Shown in pieces: positions 1 through 7,024 of a stretch of DNA of 15,173 nucleotides. The notes beneath the pieces were generated by a model that searched no databases, was not told the origin of the DNA, and saw nothing but the letters and a program-made list of their open reading frames with translations. The position numbers were made by a program, and so were the translations under genes. The first letter of the stretch is position 1, and every line of letters starts with the position of its first letter. Origin of the DNA: UBA10427 sp003500135 (GTDB taxonomy: Bacteria; Bacteroidota; Bacteroidia; Cytophagales; Cyclobacteriaceae); assembly GCA_963966275.1 (NCBI GenBank), contig CAWZYQ010000092.1, forward strand, positions 1 through 15,173. The letters run 5' to 3'.

Positions 1-90
1 GGGGCAGCAGTTACCTCATTTGTAGCCACTACATCGCCATTTTGAGGAATATGAGTTAAATCAATAATCGATCAAAGGATAACAGACTTC

Positions 91-2691
91 GTGCGGCTGA
101 ATTATAATCAAAAAACATGGGTGGCAAAGGTGAGTCCGATTTGGGGTACCGAGCTGTTCATGGTTGTCATGTATGATAAAACCATCAACTACTACAAAGA
201 CGCCAGGGTCATCTTTTTTGGTTTTATCTTTTTGCTGAGTACAATGATACTGGTTGTTTCGTACAGCTTTATAGTTAGAATTACCAAGCCGACATTTAAT
301 ATTCTCAATATCAGGCGGTTCAGTTTCAGTTGGCTTACGTATAATCCAAATAATTATTATCGATACAATGTATTGATCACCTGGTTTTGCCTGCTTTTTC
401 TAATTAGTGTTTTGGCTACTGTATTTATCGATTCCGTCGATACGGCATTGTTTCATGTCCTTTATCTGTTAAGTTTTCTCAGTCTGCTGGCCAGCGCATT
501 ATTGACGAAAAAGACCTATTTAATTCGTCATTTTTGGTGGAAAGAGAATCGGCTGGTTACCTATCAGCTGATCATTTTTGCGTTGATCAATATTTCGATT
601 ATCGTATTCATAATCAACAAAATATATTGGCCGGAAGGACGTCATACCACGGGTTATGAAATTTTTATGTTGATGTACCCATTGCTTTCATTATTGATGC
701 TGAATTCGATCAGGGATACTTCAAAAAGGCTCTATAAATATCATTATGTTCACGAGGTTGATACGGGTAGTCTGCCTTTATTGCCCTACCGGTGGATTAA
801 ATTTGAAAATACTTATAAGCAATATCTTATTTTCTTCTTTATGTGGCTTTTGCTTATTTCTTTGGGCCCAACCGTACTTTTTTTCAAGGTCAGCTACCTG
901 TCGGAAAACAGGTTGTGGAATAAATGGCAGCAAATGCATTTAGTGGAAGACTGGCTGGAACAGCGTCATGAAGGTATTAGAAACACTTCGTCTTTGAAAA
1001 TGGATTCAATTTGCTTGATAGAGGTCGCAGAGGACCAGAAATATGACCATAATTTAATTACGAATGAAAGTATAAATGAGCTGACTATTGATAAGAGGAT
1101 ATTGAAAGATCTCCGCATGCCAGTTACGGGAAATAAGGAAGACATGAGTGGTTTCCTCTTTGAAAACGCCACAGATAGTTTGTATTTCTGGAAAGAAGAT
1201 ACGCTTTTCTACCATGATGCGATTGATCAAAAAATGATCAAGGTGAGCCCATCCGAATATAATTTTGAAAAATTGATCACCAATAAATCCAGCATAGCGC
1301 TATGGATTGCACTTATCGTTTTTTTGGCAATTGCCTACCAGGCTATGCGTTACCTGATCAATATGATTTTTTATTCAGAACCAAGTAATCATTTACTCAA
1401 TATTAATCCCGATCTGAATGAACTGATCAACCAGGTAGATAGTGACCGAAACATTCTAATAGTGGGCTACGACAGCAACGAAGCGTTACGAAAATACCAG
1501 GCAAATTGGCCTGAATATGAAATTGTAAGTTTGCTTGACGAAAAACAGGTCGAGAAAATTGTGGAACATTCATATTTGTCATCTGGTAAACGAAAAAAGT
1601 TCATCTTTTTAAATTTTGATTACATCAATGGCGGCCTGAAAGAATTTAAAAATGTAGTGGAGGTATTGCAAAAACTAAGCTTGAGACGTGAACATAAAGT
1701 TGTATTGGGTTGTGCCACAGATATTGATGTTTTAAGGCATAAATTGACTGCTAAAATCAAACAGTCGCAGTATAGCGAAGATGATAAAAAAGAGCAACAG
1801 TGGCTCATTACCAGGCTTGATCAGTTATTGGCAGATTATATGGAAATGCAATTGCCACTGGTTTACCTGGAAAATTGTGCTGATGAAAACCGGATAAAAC
1901 GGCAGAAGGATATCAGAGAACATGTGGTACTCGATGATTTCATAAAAAGGGAATTGAGTTATGGCTATTTTCTACACGATATAAGGTGCAATGCCTACAT
2001 CGATAAAACGATCGCAGCAAGTAGCGATGACATTTATAGAAAAAAGGACCTTTGGAAAGTAAATATAAGGGAGTCTTTAAATGAGCTGCTCCTCTTTTAT
2101 TGGAAAAAACTCCGCGGTAAAAATCCAAGGAGGACCTGGCGACCTGTTAAATCGATTCTTGATTTCAACTATGAAAATATGCTGATGACCCCCGGTGCAG
2201 CCGACGAGCTTCGCAATCGAAAAGAAAACATCGTGCTGCGGGTAAATAATATTGCCGAGAATTACTACCAGTATTTATGGAATAACTGTTCTGCTGAGGA
2301 AAAGCTCATTCTCTATGACCTGGCTGAAGATGAGATCACTAATTCAAAAAACAGGTATGTATTGAAAAAACTGATCAAAAAAGGTTTGATTATCCATGAT
2401 AGCAAACTTCGGATTTTCAATCTGAGCTTTAGAAATTTTATAATGACATTCACCAGAAAAGACGAAGCAACCATGCTGGAAAGTGCAGCACGTTCAAAAG
2501 GCCGTTGGAATAATTCAAGGCTTATCCTACTCACGATAATTTTATCTGCTTTGATATTCATGTTTATTGCCGAGCAAAGCATTATTGACAAGGCCCTCGG
2601 TTTGTTGTCGGCGTCAATCGCCATATTGCCCGCCCTTTACAAACTTTTCGATAGTTTATTAAAAAGTTCGACTGTAAAACCTGATGCCTAA
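91..2691 (+). CDS. Polytopic membrane protein: tail of a Cache domain, multiple TM helices, degenerate NTPase-like region and winged helix (N-terminus incomplete)
   Basis: The first ~35 residues (TWVAKVSPIWGTELFMVVMYDK) read like the last strands of an extracytoplasmic Cache sensor domain, followed by TM1 (~40-62). Further hydrophobic helices lie near residues 94-114, 118-138, 155-178, 188-207, 243-267 and 401-424, with a polar loop of about 130 residues between the last two. Residues ~428-800 are soluble: NILIVGYDSNEAL (454-466) sits where a P-loop would be but lacks GK[ST], and KKFIFLNFD (502-510) resembles a Walker B strand, so an ATPase fold is possible but degenerate. Residues ~735-785 look like a winged helix. 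Two more hydrophobic helices (~811-828, ~835-855) close the protein. The listed start is GTG, but Cache-like residues (SIIDQRITDF) continue in frame upstream to about position 58, where stops at 52-54 and 43-45 interrupt. The true N-terminus is therefore missing, frameshifted or decayed. The function is probably sensory; the ligand and output are unknown. Confidence 0.8.
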   Translation: MRLNYNQKTWVAKVSPIWGTELFMVVMYDKTINYYKDARVIFFGFIFLLSTMILVVSYSFIVRITKPTFNILNIRRFSFSWLTYNPNNYYRYNVLITWFCLLFLISVLATVFIDSVDTALFHVLYLLSFLSLLASALLTKKTYLIRHFWWKENRLVTYQLIIFALINISIIVFIINKIYWPEGRHTTGYEIFMLMYPLLSLLMLNSIRDTSKRLYKYHYVHEVDTGSLPLLPYRWIKFENTYKQYLIFFFMWLLLISLGPTVLFFKVSYLSENRLWNKWQQMHLVEDWLEQRHEGIRNTSSLKMDSICLIEVAEDQKYDHNLITNESINELTIDKRILKDLRMPVTGNKEDMSGFLFENATDSLYFWKEDTLFYHDAIDQKMIKVSPSEYNFEKLITNKSSIALWIALIVFLAIAYQAMRYLINMIFYSEPSNHLLNINPDLNELINQVDSDRNILIVGYDSNEALRKYQANWPEYEIVSLLDEKQVEKIVEHSYLSSGKRKKFIFLNFDYINGGLKEFKNVVEVLQKLSLRREHKVVLGCATDIDVLRHKLTAKIKQSQYSEDDKKEQQWLITRLDQLLADYMEMQLPLVYLENCADENRIKRQKDIREHVVLDDFIKRELSYGYFLHDIRCNAYIDKTIAASSDDIYRKKDLWKVNIRESLNELLLFYWKKLRGKNPRRTWRPVKSILDFNYENMLMTPGAADELRNRKENIVLRVNNIAENYYQYLWNNCSAEEKLILYDLAEDEITNSKNRYVLKKLIKKGLIIHDSKLRIFNLSFRNFIMTFTRKDEATMLESAARSKGRWNNSRLILLTIILSALIFMFIAEQSIIDKALGLLSASIAILPALYKLFDSLLKSSTVKPDA

Positions 2692-2705
2692 ATGATTGGG
2701 ATCGT

Positions 2706-2742
2706 TTTGATCCTTGTAATATAGTGTTAACTTTACACTATA
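2706..2742 (+). promoter_or_regulatory. Bacteroidota-type promoter candidate with a perfect palindrome over the -7 box
   Basis: TTTG (2706-2709), an 18-base spacer and TAACTTTA (2728-2735, 7 of 8 against TAnnTTTG) match the -33/-7 pattern known for Bacteroidota. The -7 box begins in the loop of a perfect 8-bp inverted repeat, TATAGTGT (2720-2727) and ACACTATA (2735-2742). A smaller palindrome, GGATC-N5-GATCC, spans 2699-2713 and covers the -33 box. The arrangement would suit an operator, but no regulator is identified. The predicted transcription start is around 2742. Confidence 0.4.
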
Positions 2743-2818
2743 AACCTCAATGAAACGCTGCATTCTTAAAGATTGGTTCATTGTTTAAATTAAAAGCGCC
2801 TACAGCAGGTGCTTTTTT
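2742..2818 (+). ncRNA. Candidate small RNA or leader-peptide transcript
   Basis: From the predicted start near 2742 to the terminator at 2792-2818 a transcript of about 77 nt would form. It contains a 7-bp stem, CAATGAA (2748-2754) with TTCATTG (2777-2783), and then the terminator hairpin. The same stretch encodes a 12-codon ORF, ATG at 2750 to TAA at 2788 (MKRCILKDWFIV), ending 3 bases before the terminator stem. It could be a small RNA, a leader peptide with attenuation ahead of the TIGR00266 gene, or simply the 3' untranslated region of the upstream gene. This is inference from motifs only. Confidence 0.25.
2792..2818 (+). terminator. Rho-independent terminator
   Basis: AAAAGCGCCT (2792-2801), loop ACAGC and AGGTGCTTTT (2807-2816) form a 10-bp stem with one G-U pair, followed by a T run to 2818. 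It separates the upstream membrane-protein gene (and any short transcript starting near 2742) from the TIGR00266 gene. Confidence 0.85.
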
Positions 2819-2952
2819 GTTGATTTAACCCTCATAAAAGCGCTTAGGGGCATTTCAATCTGAACGATCAATATATTGGTTAATTTCCGCAATTTTTGCC
2901 AAAACATATCTAACTTTAATCCATCGAAAAATTAAACCAAACTTCTAATATT

Positions 2953-3741
2953 ATGAAATCGCATGTAATCGATTATGAAATTATTGGTGATGATCTGCAG
3001 GTAGTTGAAGTAGAACTTGATCCTTCAGAAACGGTGATCGCTGAAGCCGGGGCAATGAACTGGATGGATGACCAAATTGCATTTGAAGCAAAAATGGGAG
3101 ATGGATCCAAGCCGGACAAAGGGATTTTTGGCAAACTACTGGATGCGGGAAAAAGAATTGTAACAGGCGAGTCTCTGTTCCTGACACATTTTACAAATAT
3201 TGGCAGCGGAAAACGTCGGGTAGCTTTTGCTGCACCTTATCCGGGTAAAATAGTCCCCCTGGATCTCGCATCATTAGGAGGTGAGGTCATTTGTCAAAAA
3301 GATGCATTTCTATGCGCAGCGCTAGGCGCCGAAGTATCAATTGAGTTTTCGAAAAAAATCGGAGCAGGTTTCTTTGGTGGAGAAGGATTCATTTTACAAA
3401 AAGTCCGTGGTGATGGAAATGCCTTTTTGCACGCCGGAGGAACTGTGGTAAAAAAGGGGCTCAACAACGAAGTGCTAAAAATAGACACTGGCTGTATTGT
3501 GGGTTTTACCAGGGGTATCGACTATGATATACAAAGGGCTGGCAACCTCAAATCCATGTTTTTCGGAGGCGAGGGTCTGTTTCTTGCAACTTTGAGAGGT
3601 ACGGGAACTGTATATCTTCAAAGCCTGCCATTTAGCAGACTTGCAGACCGGATCATACAACATGCGCCTAAAATGGGTGGTTCTGATAAAGGAGAAGGCT
3701 CTGTTTTAGGCGGATTGGGAAGGTTAATGGATGGAGATTAG
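2953..3741 (+). CDS. TIGR00266 family protein (AIM24 domain)
   Basis: The 262-residue protein is a single AIM24/TIGR00266 domain, at the usual length for the family. Typical elements are the opening that presents an AEAGAMNWM segment (residues ~30-38), a GESLF motif (~73-77), and repeated glycine-rich turns GAGFFGGEGF (~137-146) and FFGGEGLFL (~199-207) of the double beta-helix-like fold. There is no signal peptide or membrane helix, so it should be cytosolic. The biochemical role of bacterial family members is not established; the yeast namesake is mitochondrial and affects inner-membrane organisation. The ATG follows an A/T-rich leader without a Shine-Dalgarno sequence, as is common in Bacteroidota. 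A TAACTTTA box at 2911-2918 could be its -7 element but has no well-spaced TTG. The gene stands alone: a terminator lies upstream and the convergent neighbour is downstream. Confidence 0.92.
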   Translation: MKSHVIDYEIIGDDLQVVEVELDPSETVIAEAGAMNWMDDQIAFEAKMGDGSKPDKGIFGKLLDAGKRIVTGESLFLTHFTNIGSGKRRVAFAAPYPGKIVPLDLASLGGEVICQKDAFLCAALGAEVSIEFSKKIGAGFFGGEGFILQKVRGDGNAFLHAGGTVVKKGLNNEVLKIDTGCIVGFTRGIDYDIQRAGNLKSMFFGGEGLFLATLRGTGTVYLQSLPFSRLADRIIQHAPKMGGSDKGEGSVLGGLGRLMDGD

Positions 3742-3832
3742 ATGTAGGATAATTAAGCAATAGGGCAATCACATCCCTTGATGCACCTATCCCTCATTTA
3801 TGATTAATATAGCATTTTAATAATCATTTGCC

Positions 3833-3858
3833 AGTGGCTGACATGCGCGTCAGCCACT
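3833..3858. terminator. Perfect 10-bp hairpin between convergent genes (possible bidirectional terminator)
   Basis: AGTGGCTGAC (3833-3842), a 6-base loop and GTCAGCCACT (3849-3858) form a perfect GC-containing stem between the ends of the two convergent genes. On the minus strand it covers the last two sense codons and the stop of the oxidoreductase gene. Neither side has a T run, so it is an atypical intrinsic terminator and may instead stabilise 3' ends. Confidence 0.5.
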
Positions 3859-4368
3859 AATTATGATATTCATTAAGTCGTCTGGCTCCTTCATTTGTTT
3901 CGTGCTCAGGTTGTCTTGATCATTCAGTGAAAAATAAGACTGAGAAATGAAATTCATGCCAAGGTATTTGGCAGTAGAGCGAAAGGGTTCGAAAAAGCCA
4001 CTTATCACCCTTTCATCTGCACCACAGCTGATAACGGCCATGGATTTCCCTCTTAGTTTTCGGCCGAGGTCCTTTTCAATTCTCAGCAGATCGCTGAAAC
4101 GATCGAAAAATACTTTCATTATCCCACTCATAGTATACCAGTAAACCGGTGTTACCATGATCAAAACATTATAGTCTTGAACTACATTTCGAATAAGTGG
4201 CAAAAAATCGTCTGATCTGTTTTTATGCTCATAATCGAAATGTCCGATTTGATATTTTTGGAGTTCAATATAGGCCAAGACGTAATTATCTTTTAAATAA
4301 TTGGCAATCACGCTGGCGCTGCCATTTAATCGTGAACTGCCTGATATGATGACGGTTGAATCGGGCAT
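3850..4368 (-). CDS. NAD(P)H-dependent oxidoreductase, flavodoxin-like fold
   Basis: The 172-residue protein has the flavodoxin-fold pattern of NADPH-dependent FMN reductases. Strand 1 (TVIISGSSR, residues 5-13) leads into a phosphate loop rich in Ser/Gly (GSSRLNGSAS, 10-19) that binds the FMN phosphate. A second flavin-contacting loop is TPVYWYTMSG (73-82), followed by KVFFDRFSDLL. Such enzymes transfer electrons from NAD(P)H to flavin, quinones or other acceptors in the cytosol; the substrate here cannot be read from the sequence. It is transcribed away from the small lipoprotein gene, with 87 bp between the two starts, and converges on the TIGR00266 gene. The C-terminus is short and ends inside a perfect hairpin. 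Confidence 0.88.
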   Translation of the reverse strand: MPDSTVIISGSSRLNGSASVIANYLKDNYVLAYIELQKYQIGHFDYEHKNRSDDFLPLIRNVVQDYNVLIMVTPVYWYTMSGIMKVFFDRFSDLLRIEKDLGRKLRGKSMAVISCGADERVISGFFEPFRSTAKYLGMNFISQSYFSLNDQDNLSTKQMKEPDDLMNIIISG

Positions 4369-4398
4369 TATTTGTTGGCTTAAATAAAAATATTAATA

Positions 4399-4433
4399 TT
4401 TGGAGGTGAATACTTTAAACGATTGTAATTTTA
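4399..4433 (+). promoter_or_regulatory. Candidate promoter for the small lipoprotein gene
   Basis: TTTG (4399-4402), 23 bases, and TAATTTTA (4426-4433) match the Bacteroidota -33/-7 pattern with one base off in the -7 box and spacing at the long end of the accepted range. It lies in the 87-bp divergent region and would give a 5' leader of roughly 15 nt. Confidence 0.35.
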
Positions 4434-4455
4434 ATGAACAAATAATGGAAAAATC

Positions 4456-4680
4456 ATGAAAAAATTATTGTACATCCCCATTATTTTTATGCTTGCCTGG
4501 GCCTGTGGTACTAAAAGTGATAAAGCGTCATCTACCGAATCAACGGACACAACAATTTCAGCGGAAGAAATGATCAACGAAACTGAAATTGAAGTGATGG
4601 ATACTGTTCAGGATATAAAAGATGCCGAAGAAATAGAGGAAGAAACGGAAGATCCTACAGATACACTGTTCCAGGAATAA
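4456..4680 (+). CDS. Small, highly acidic lipoprotein
   Basis: This 74-residue protein starts with a basic N-terminus (MKKLL), a hydrophobic stretch and a lipobox-like LAWAC ending at Cys17, so it is probably exported and lipidated. The lipobox is relaxed (A-W-A before the cysteine). The mature part is a low-complexity chain: first Ser/Thr/Lys-rich, then strongly acidic with many Glu and Asp (for example EEIEEETEDPTDT near the C-terminus). No folded domain is recognisable. Short acidic lipoproteins of this sort are common in Bacteroidota and usually unnamed. The gene has a candidate promoter directly upstream and a terminator about 100 bp downstream, so it looks monocistronic. Function unknown. 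Confidence 0.75.
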   Translation: MKKLLYIPIIFMLAWACGTKSDKASSTESTDTTISAEEMINETEIEVMDTVQDIKDAEEIEEETEDPTDTLFQE

Positions 4681-4779
4681 AAATTCTGGTATCCGGTTAC
4701 AAAAATGATTACAGAGGAACCTCATTTACACGGTTCTCAAAAAAAAGAAAATATCCATTAACATTCCAATAATGCCATG

Positions 4780-4807
4780 GCCCGGCTAAAAGCTTTGGGC
4801 TTTTTTT
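4780..4807 (+). terminator. Rho-independent terminator
   Basis: GCCC (4780-4783) pairs with GGGC (4797-4800) and the inner GCT (4785-4787) with AGC (4791-4793), with a small internal loop, followed by seven T (4801-4807). It ends the lipoprotein transcript 40 bp before the SDR start. Confidence 0.75.
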
Positions 4808-4846
4808 ATTTTCTTTGGCATTTCATTTTGAACAGTCTTTTTAATA

Positions 4847-5644
4847 ATGACAAAAGTTGTATTGATCACAGGTACTTCATCGGGAATTGGTAAGGCAACT
4901 GCCGAGTATCTCGGTAGAAAAGGTTATAAGGTATACGGAGGAAGCAGGTCTGGTAAGGAAAATGAATGGTTTACTGCCTTAAAACTGGATGTTACTGACC
5001 AAGCCAGCATTGATGAAGCCATTTCAATCATCACAAAGGAAGAAAGCCGTATTGATGTACTTATTAACAATGCCGGAATTGGTCTGGCAGGACCCATTGA
5101 GCGGAATAAGCCTGAGGATGTAAGAAAAATATTTGAAACCAACATCATCGGTGTCATGCAGATGTGCAGCGCCGTAATGCCGGTAATGAGAAAATTGGGA
5201 GGAGGTAAAATTATTAATGTCAGTTCAATAGGATCGGCAATGGGATTGCCGTATCGAGGTGTGTACAGCGGCAGCAAGGCAGCGCTGGATATTATTACGG
5301 AAGCTTTGCGTGTTGAAGCAGATCCACAGAATATTAAAGTTGCGTTGGTGCATCCCGGTGATGTCAAAACAGAAATTAATGACCACAGACTTATATCGGC
5401 CATGGAAGATGATGATGTGTATGGTGAAGCCTTTCAACATGCCCATCAAACAATGAATGAGCATGTGAGCCATGGTATACCTGCAGAAAGTTTCGGACCC
5501 CTTATGGAACGTATAATTAAATCGGGGAAACCCAAAATACACTACTACAATGGATTTTTTATTCAGAAACTTTCAGTCAGGCTAAAAAGGTATTTACCAA
5601 CCCTTTGGTTTGAAAAAATGATAAAACGCTACTATCAGGTGTAA
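4847..5644 (+). CDS. Short-chain dehydrogenase/reductase (classical SDR)
   Basis: The 265-residue protein is a classical SDR. It has the nucleotide-binding TGTSSGIG (residues 8-15), LDVTD (47-51), NNAG (74-77), and the catalytic set Asn99, Ser127, Tyr140 and Lys144 in the YxxxK motif (YSGSK), with HPGDVKT (169-175) after strand 6. The Ser-Tyr spacing of 13 residues is as expected, so the enzyme should be active as an NAD(P)(H)-dependent oxidoreductase. The C-terminal tail (KLSVRLKRYLPTLWFEKMI) is like that of SDRs grouped with 17-beta-hydroxysteroid dehydrogenase-type proteins; the real substrate is unknown. The symporter gene begins 21 bp after its stop, so the two are probably co-transcribed. 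A TCATTTTG box (4823-4830) might be its -7 element, but no well-spaced -33 box is present. Confidence 0.92.
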   Translation: MTKVVLITGTSSGIGKATAEYLGRKGYKVYGGSRSGKENEWFTALKLDVTDQASIDEAISIITKEESRIDVLINNAGIGLAGPIERNKPEDVRKIFETNIIGVMQMCSAVMPVMRKLGGGKIINVSSIGSAMGLPYRGVYSGSKAALDIITEALRVEADPQNIKVALVHPGDVKTEINDHRLISAMEDDDVYGEAFQHAHQTMNEHVSHGIPAESFGPLMERIIKSGKPKIHYYNGFFIQKLSVRLKRYLPTLWFEKMIKRYYQV

Positions 5645-5665
5645 AATTTAACAGAATATTTTCGT

Positions 5666-7024
5666 TTGGATCAGATAAAACAAATCACGGAGGCATTCAG
5701 TGCATTTATGTGGGGTACGCCACTGCTTATACTATTGCTCGGAGGAGGCATCTTTTTTCTGGTATATTCGGGACTAACGCCTTTCAGGTATTTTGGACAC
5801 GCCTGGATGGCGCTCACCGGCAAGTTCGACAAACCCGATGAAACCGGTCAGATCACGCATTTCCAGGCACTATCAACTGCACTTGCAGCCACAGTAGGCA
5901 TGGGCAATATTAGTGGAGTTGCTGTGGCTATAGCAACGGGTGGGCCCGGAGCGGTATTTTGGATGTGGGTAAGCGCCATCGTAGGTACCGCAACGAAGTT
6001 TTTTACCTGTACATTAGCCGTTATGTACCGGGGTAAAGATGATCAGGGAGAAATACAGGGTGGTCCGATGTATGTCATCACCGAAGGGCTTGGCCCAAGA
6101 TGGAAACCACTAGCAGTTTTGTTTAGTCTTGCATGTTTAGTAGGTGTTTTACCTATTTTTCAGGCCAACCAGTTGTCTGCGGCTGTTAAGGATATCCTCA
6201 TACATCCGTCAGGAATAGAAGCTTCCTGGCAATTGAATTTGATAATGGGTATTATCATCACCGCATTAGTGGCTATTGTCGTCATTGGCGGTATCGAGCG
6301 CATTGCCAACACCGCTGGCAAATTGGTGCCGGCGATGGTAGTTTTATATTTTATTATGGTTATCTCCGTGTTGGCAATGGAATCAGATAAAATATGGCCT
6401 TCGCTGGTTCTGATTATTGATGATGCCATGACGGGTGATGCAGCCCTGGGAGGCGCTTTGGGCGCCTTGATTATCACTGGCGTGAAGAGGGGCACCTTTT
6501 CCAATGAATCCGGTCTCGGAACAGCGCCCATGGCACATGGTGCAGCAAAAACCGACGAGCCGGTAAGGGAAGGAATGGTAGCCATGTTGGGGCCTTTTAT
6601 TGATACAATTATTGTGTGTACCCTTACGGCTTTAACCATAATAGCAACGGGCGTATGGCAAAGTAGCGAGGCCAATGGCATAAGACTTACCACCGAAGCA
6701 TTTAGCATAGGCCTGCCTGGGTTTGGGCATTATTTGCTGGTCATTTGCATTACAATTTTTTCACTCACCACCATGTTTGCCTATCCCTATTATGGGATGA
6801 AAGCTTTTTCTTTTCTGTTTGGCACAAAGTACACCAAAGCATATGCGTGGTTTTATATTCTTTCCATTCTCATAGGGGTGTCGGTATCACTTGATGTAGT
6901 GATCAACCTTATAGATGGAATGTACGCCACCATGGCTATTCCAACGGTGATTTCTGCAATTATGCTTTCTCCTAAAGTGAGAACTGCGGCAAAGGATTAT
7001 TTTAGAAGGCTAAAGGAAAATTAA
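5666..7024 (+). CDS. Sodium:alanine symporter, AGCS family
   Basis: The 452-residue integral membrane protein has the hallmark of the alanine or glycine:cation symporter family: LAATVGMGNISGVAVAIATG followed by GPGAVFWMW (residues ~73-101), then GGPMYVI (~132-138) and KRGTFSNESGLGTAPMAH (~274-291). It has about ten or eleven hydrophobic helices, and the length is normal for the family. It should import a small neutral amino acid with Na+ (or H+) across the inner membrane. The start is TTG at 5666: no ATG or GTG exists between the in-frame SDR stop and this codon, and the residues after it (ITEAFSAFMWGTPLL) match the expected N-terminal helix, whereas the first ATG (residue 15) would cut into it. 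It is probably in an operon with the SDR gene and ends on a TTAA shared with the convergent gene. Confidence 0.95.
   Translation: MDQIKQITEAFSAFMWGTPLLILLLGGGIFFLVYSGLTPFRYFGHAWMALTGKFDKPDETGQITHFQALSTALAATVGMGNISGVAVAIATGGPGAVFWMWVSAIVGTATKFFTCTLAVMYRGKDDQGEIQGGPMYVITEGLGPRWKPLAVLFSLACLVGVLPIFQANQLSAAVKDILIHPSGIEASWQLNLIMGIIITALVAIVVIGGIERIANTAGKLVPAMVVLYFIMVISVLAMESDKIWPSLVLIIDDAMTGDAALGGALGALIITGVKRGTFSNESGLGTAPMAHGAAKTDEPVREGMVAMLGPFIDTIIVCTLTALTIIATGVWQSSEANGIRLTTEAFSIGLPGFGHYLLVICITIFSLTTMFAYPYYGMKAFSFLFGTKYTKAYAWFYILSILIGVSVSLDVVINLIDGMYATMAIPTVISAIMLSPKVRTAAKDYFRRLKEN

Noticed and set aside
1..70. On the minus strand, 1-69 reads as protein-like text (SIIDLTHIPQNGDVVATNEV).
   Set aside because: It is only about 23 codons, runs off the window edge and has no start codon; the plus-strand Cache continuation explains the region better.
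4717..4736. GAACC/GGTTC inverted repeat downstream of the lipoprotein gene.
   Set aside because: Only 5 bp with a 10-base loop; the strong terminator at 4780-4807 is sufficient.
4924..5403. A 159-codon minus-strand ORF inside the SDR gene, and a 182-codon one (6160-6708) inside the symporter gene.
   Set aside because: Both are antisense shadows of genes with intact family motifs and have no recognisable protein features of their own.
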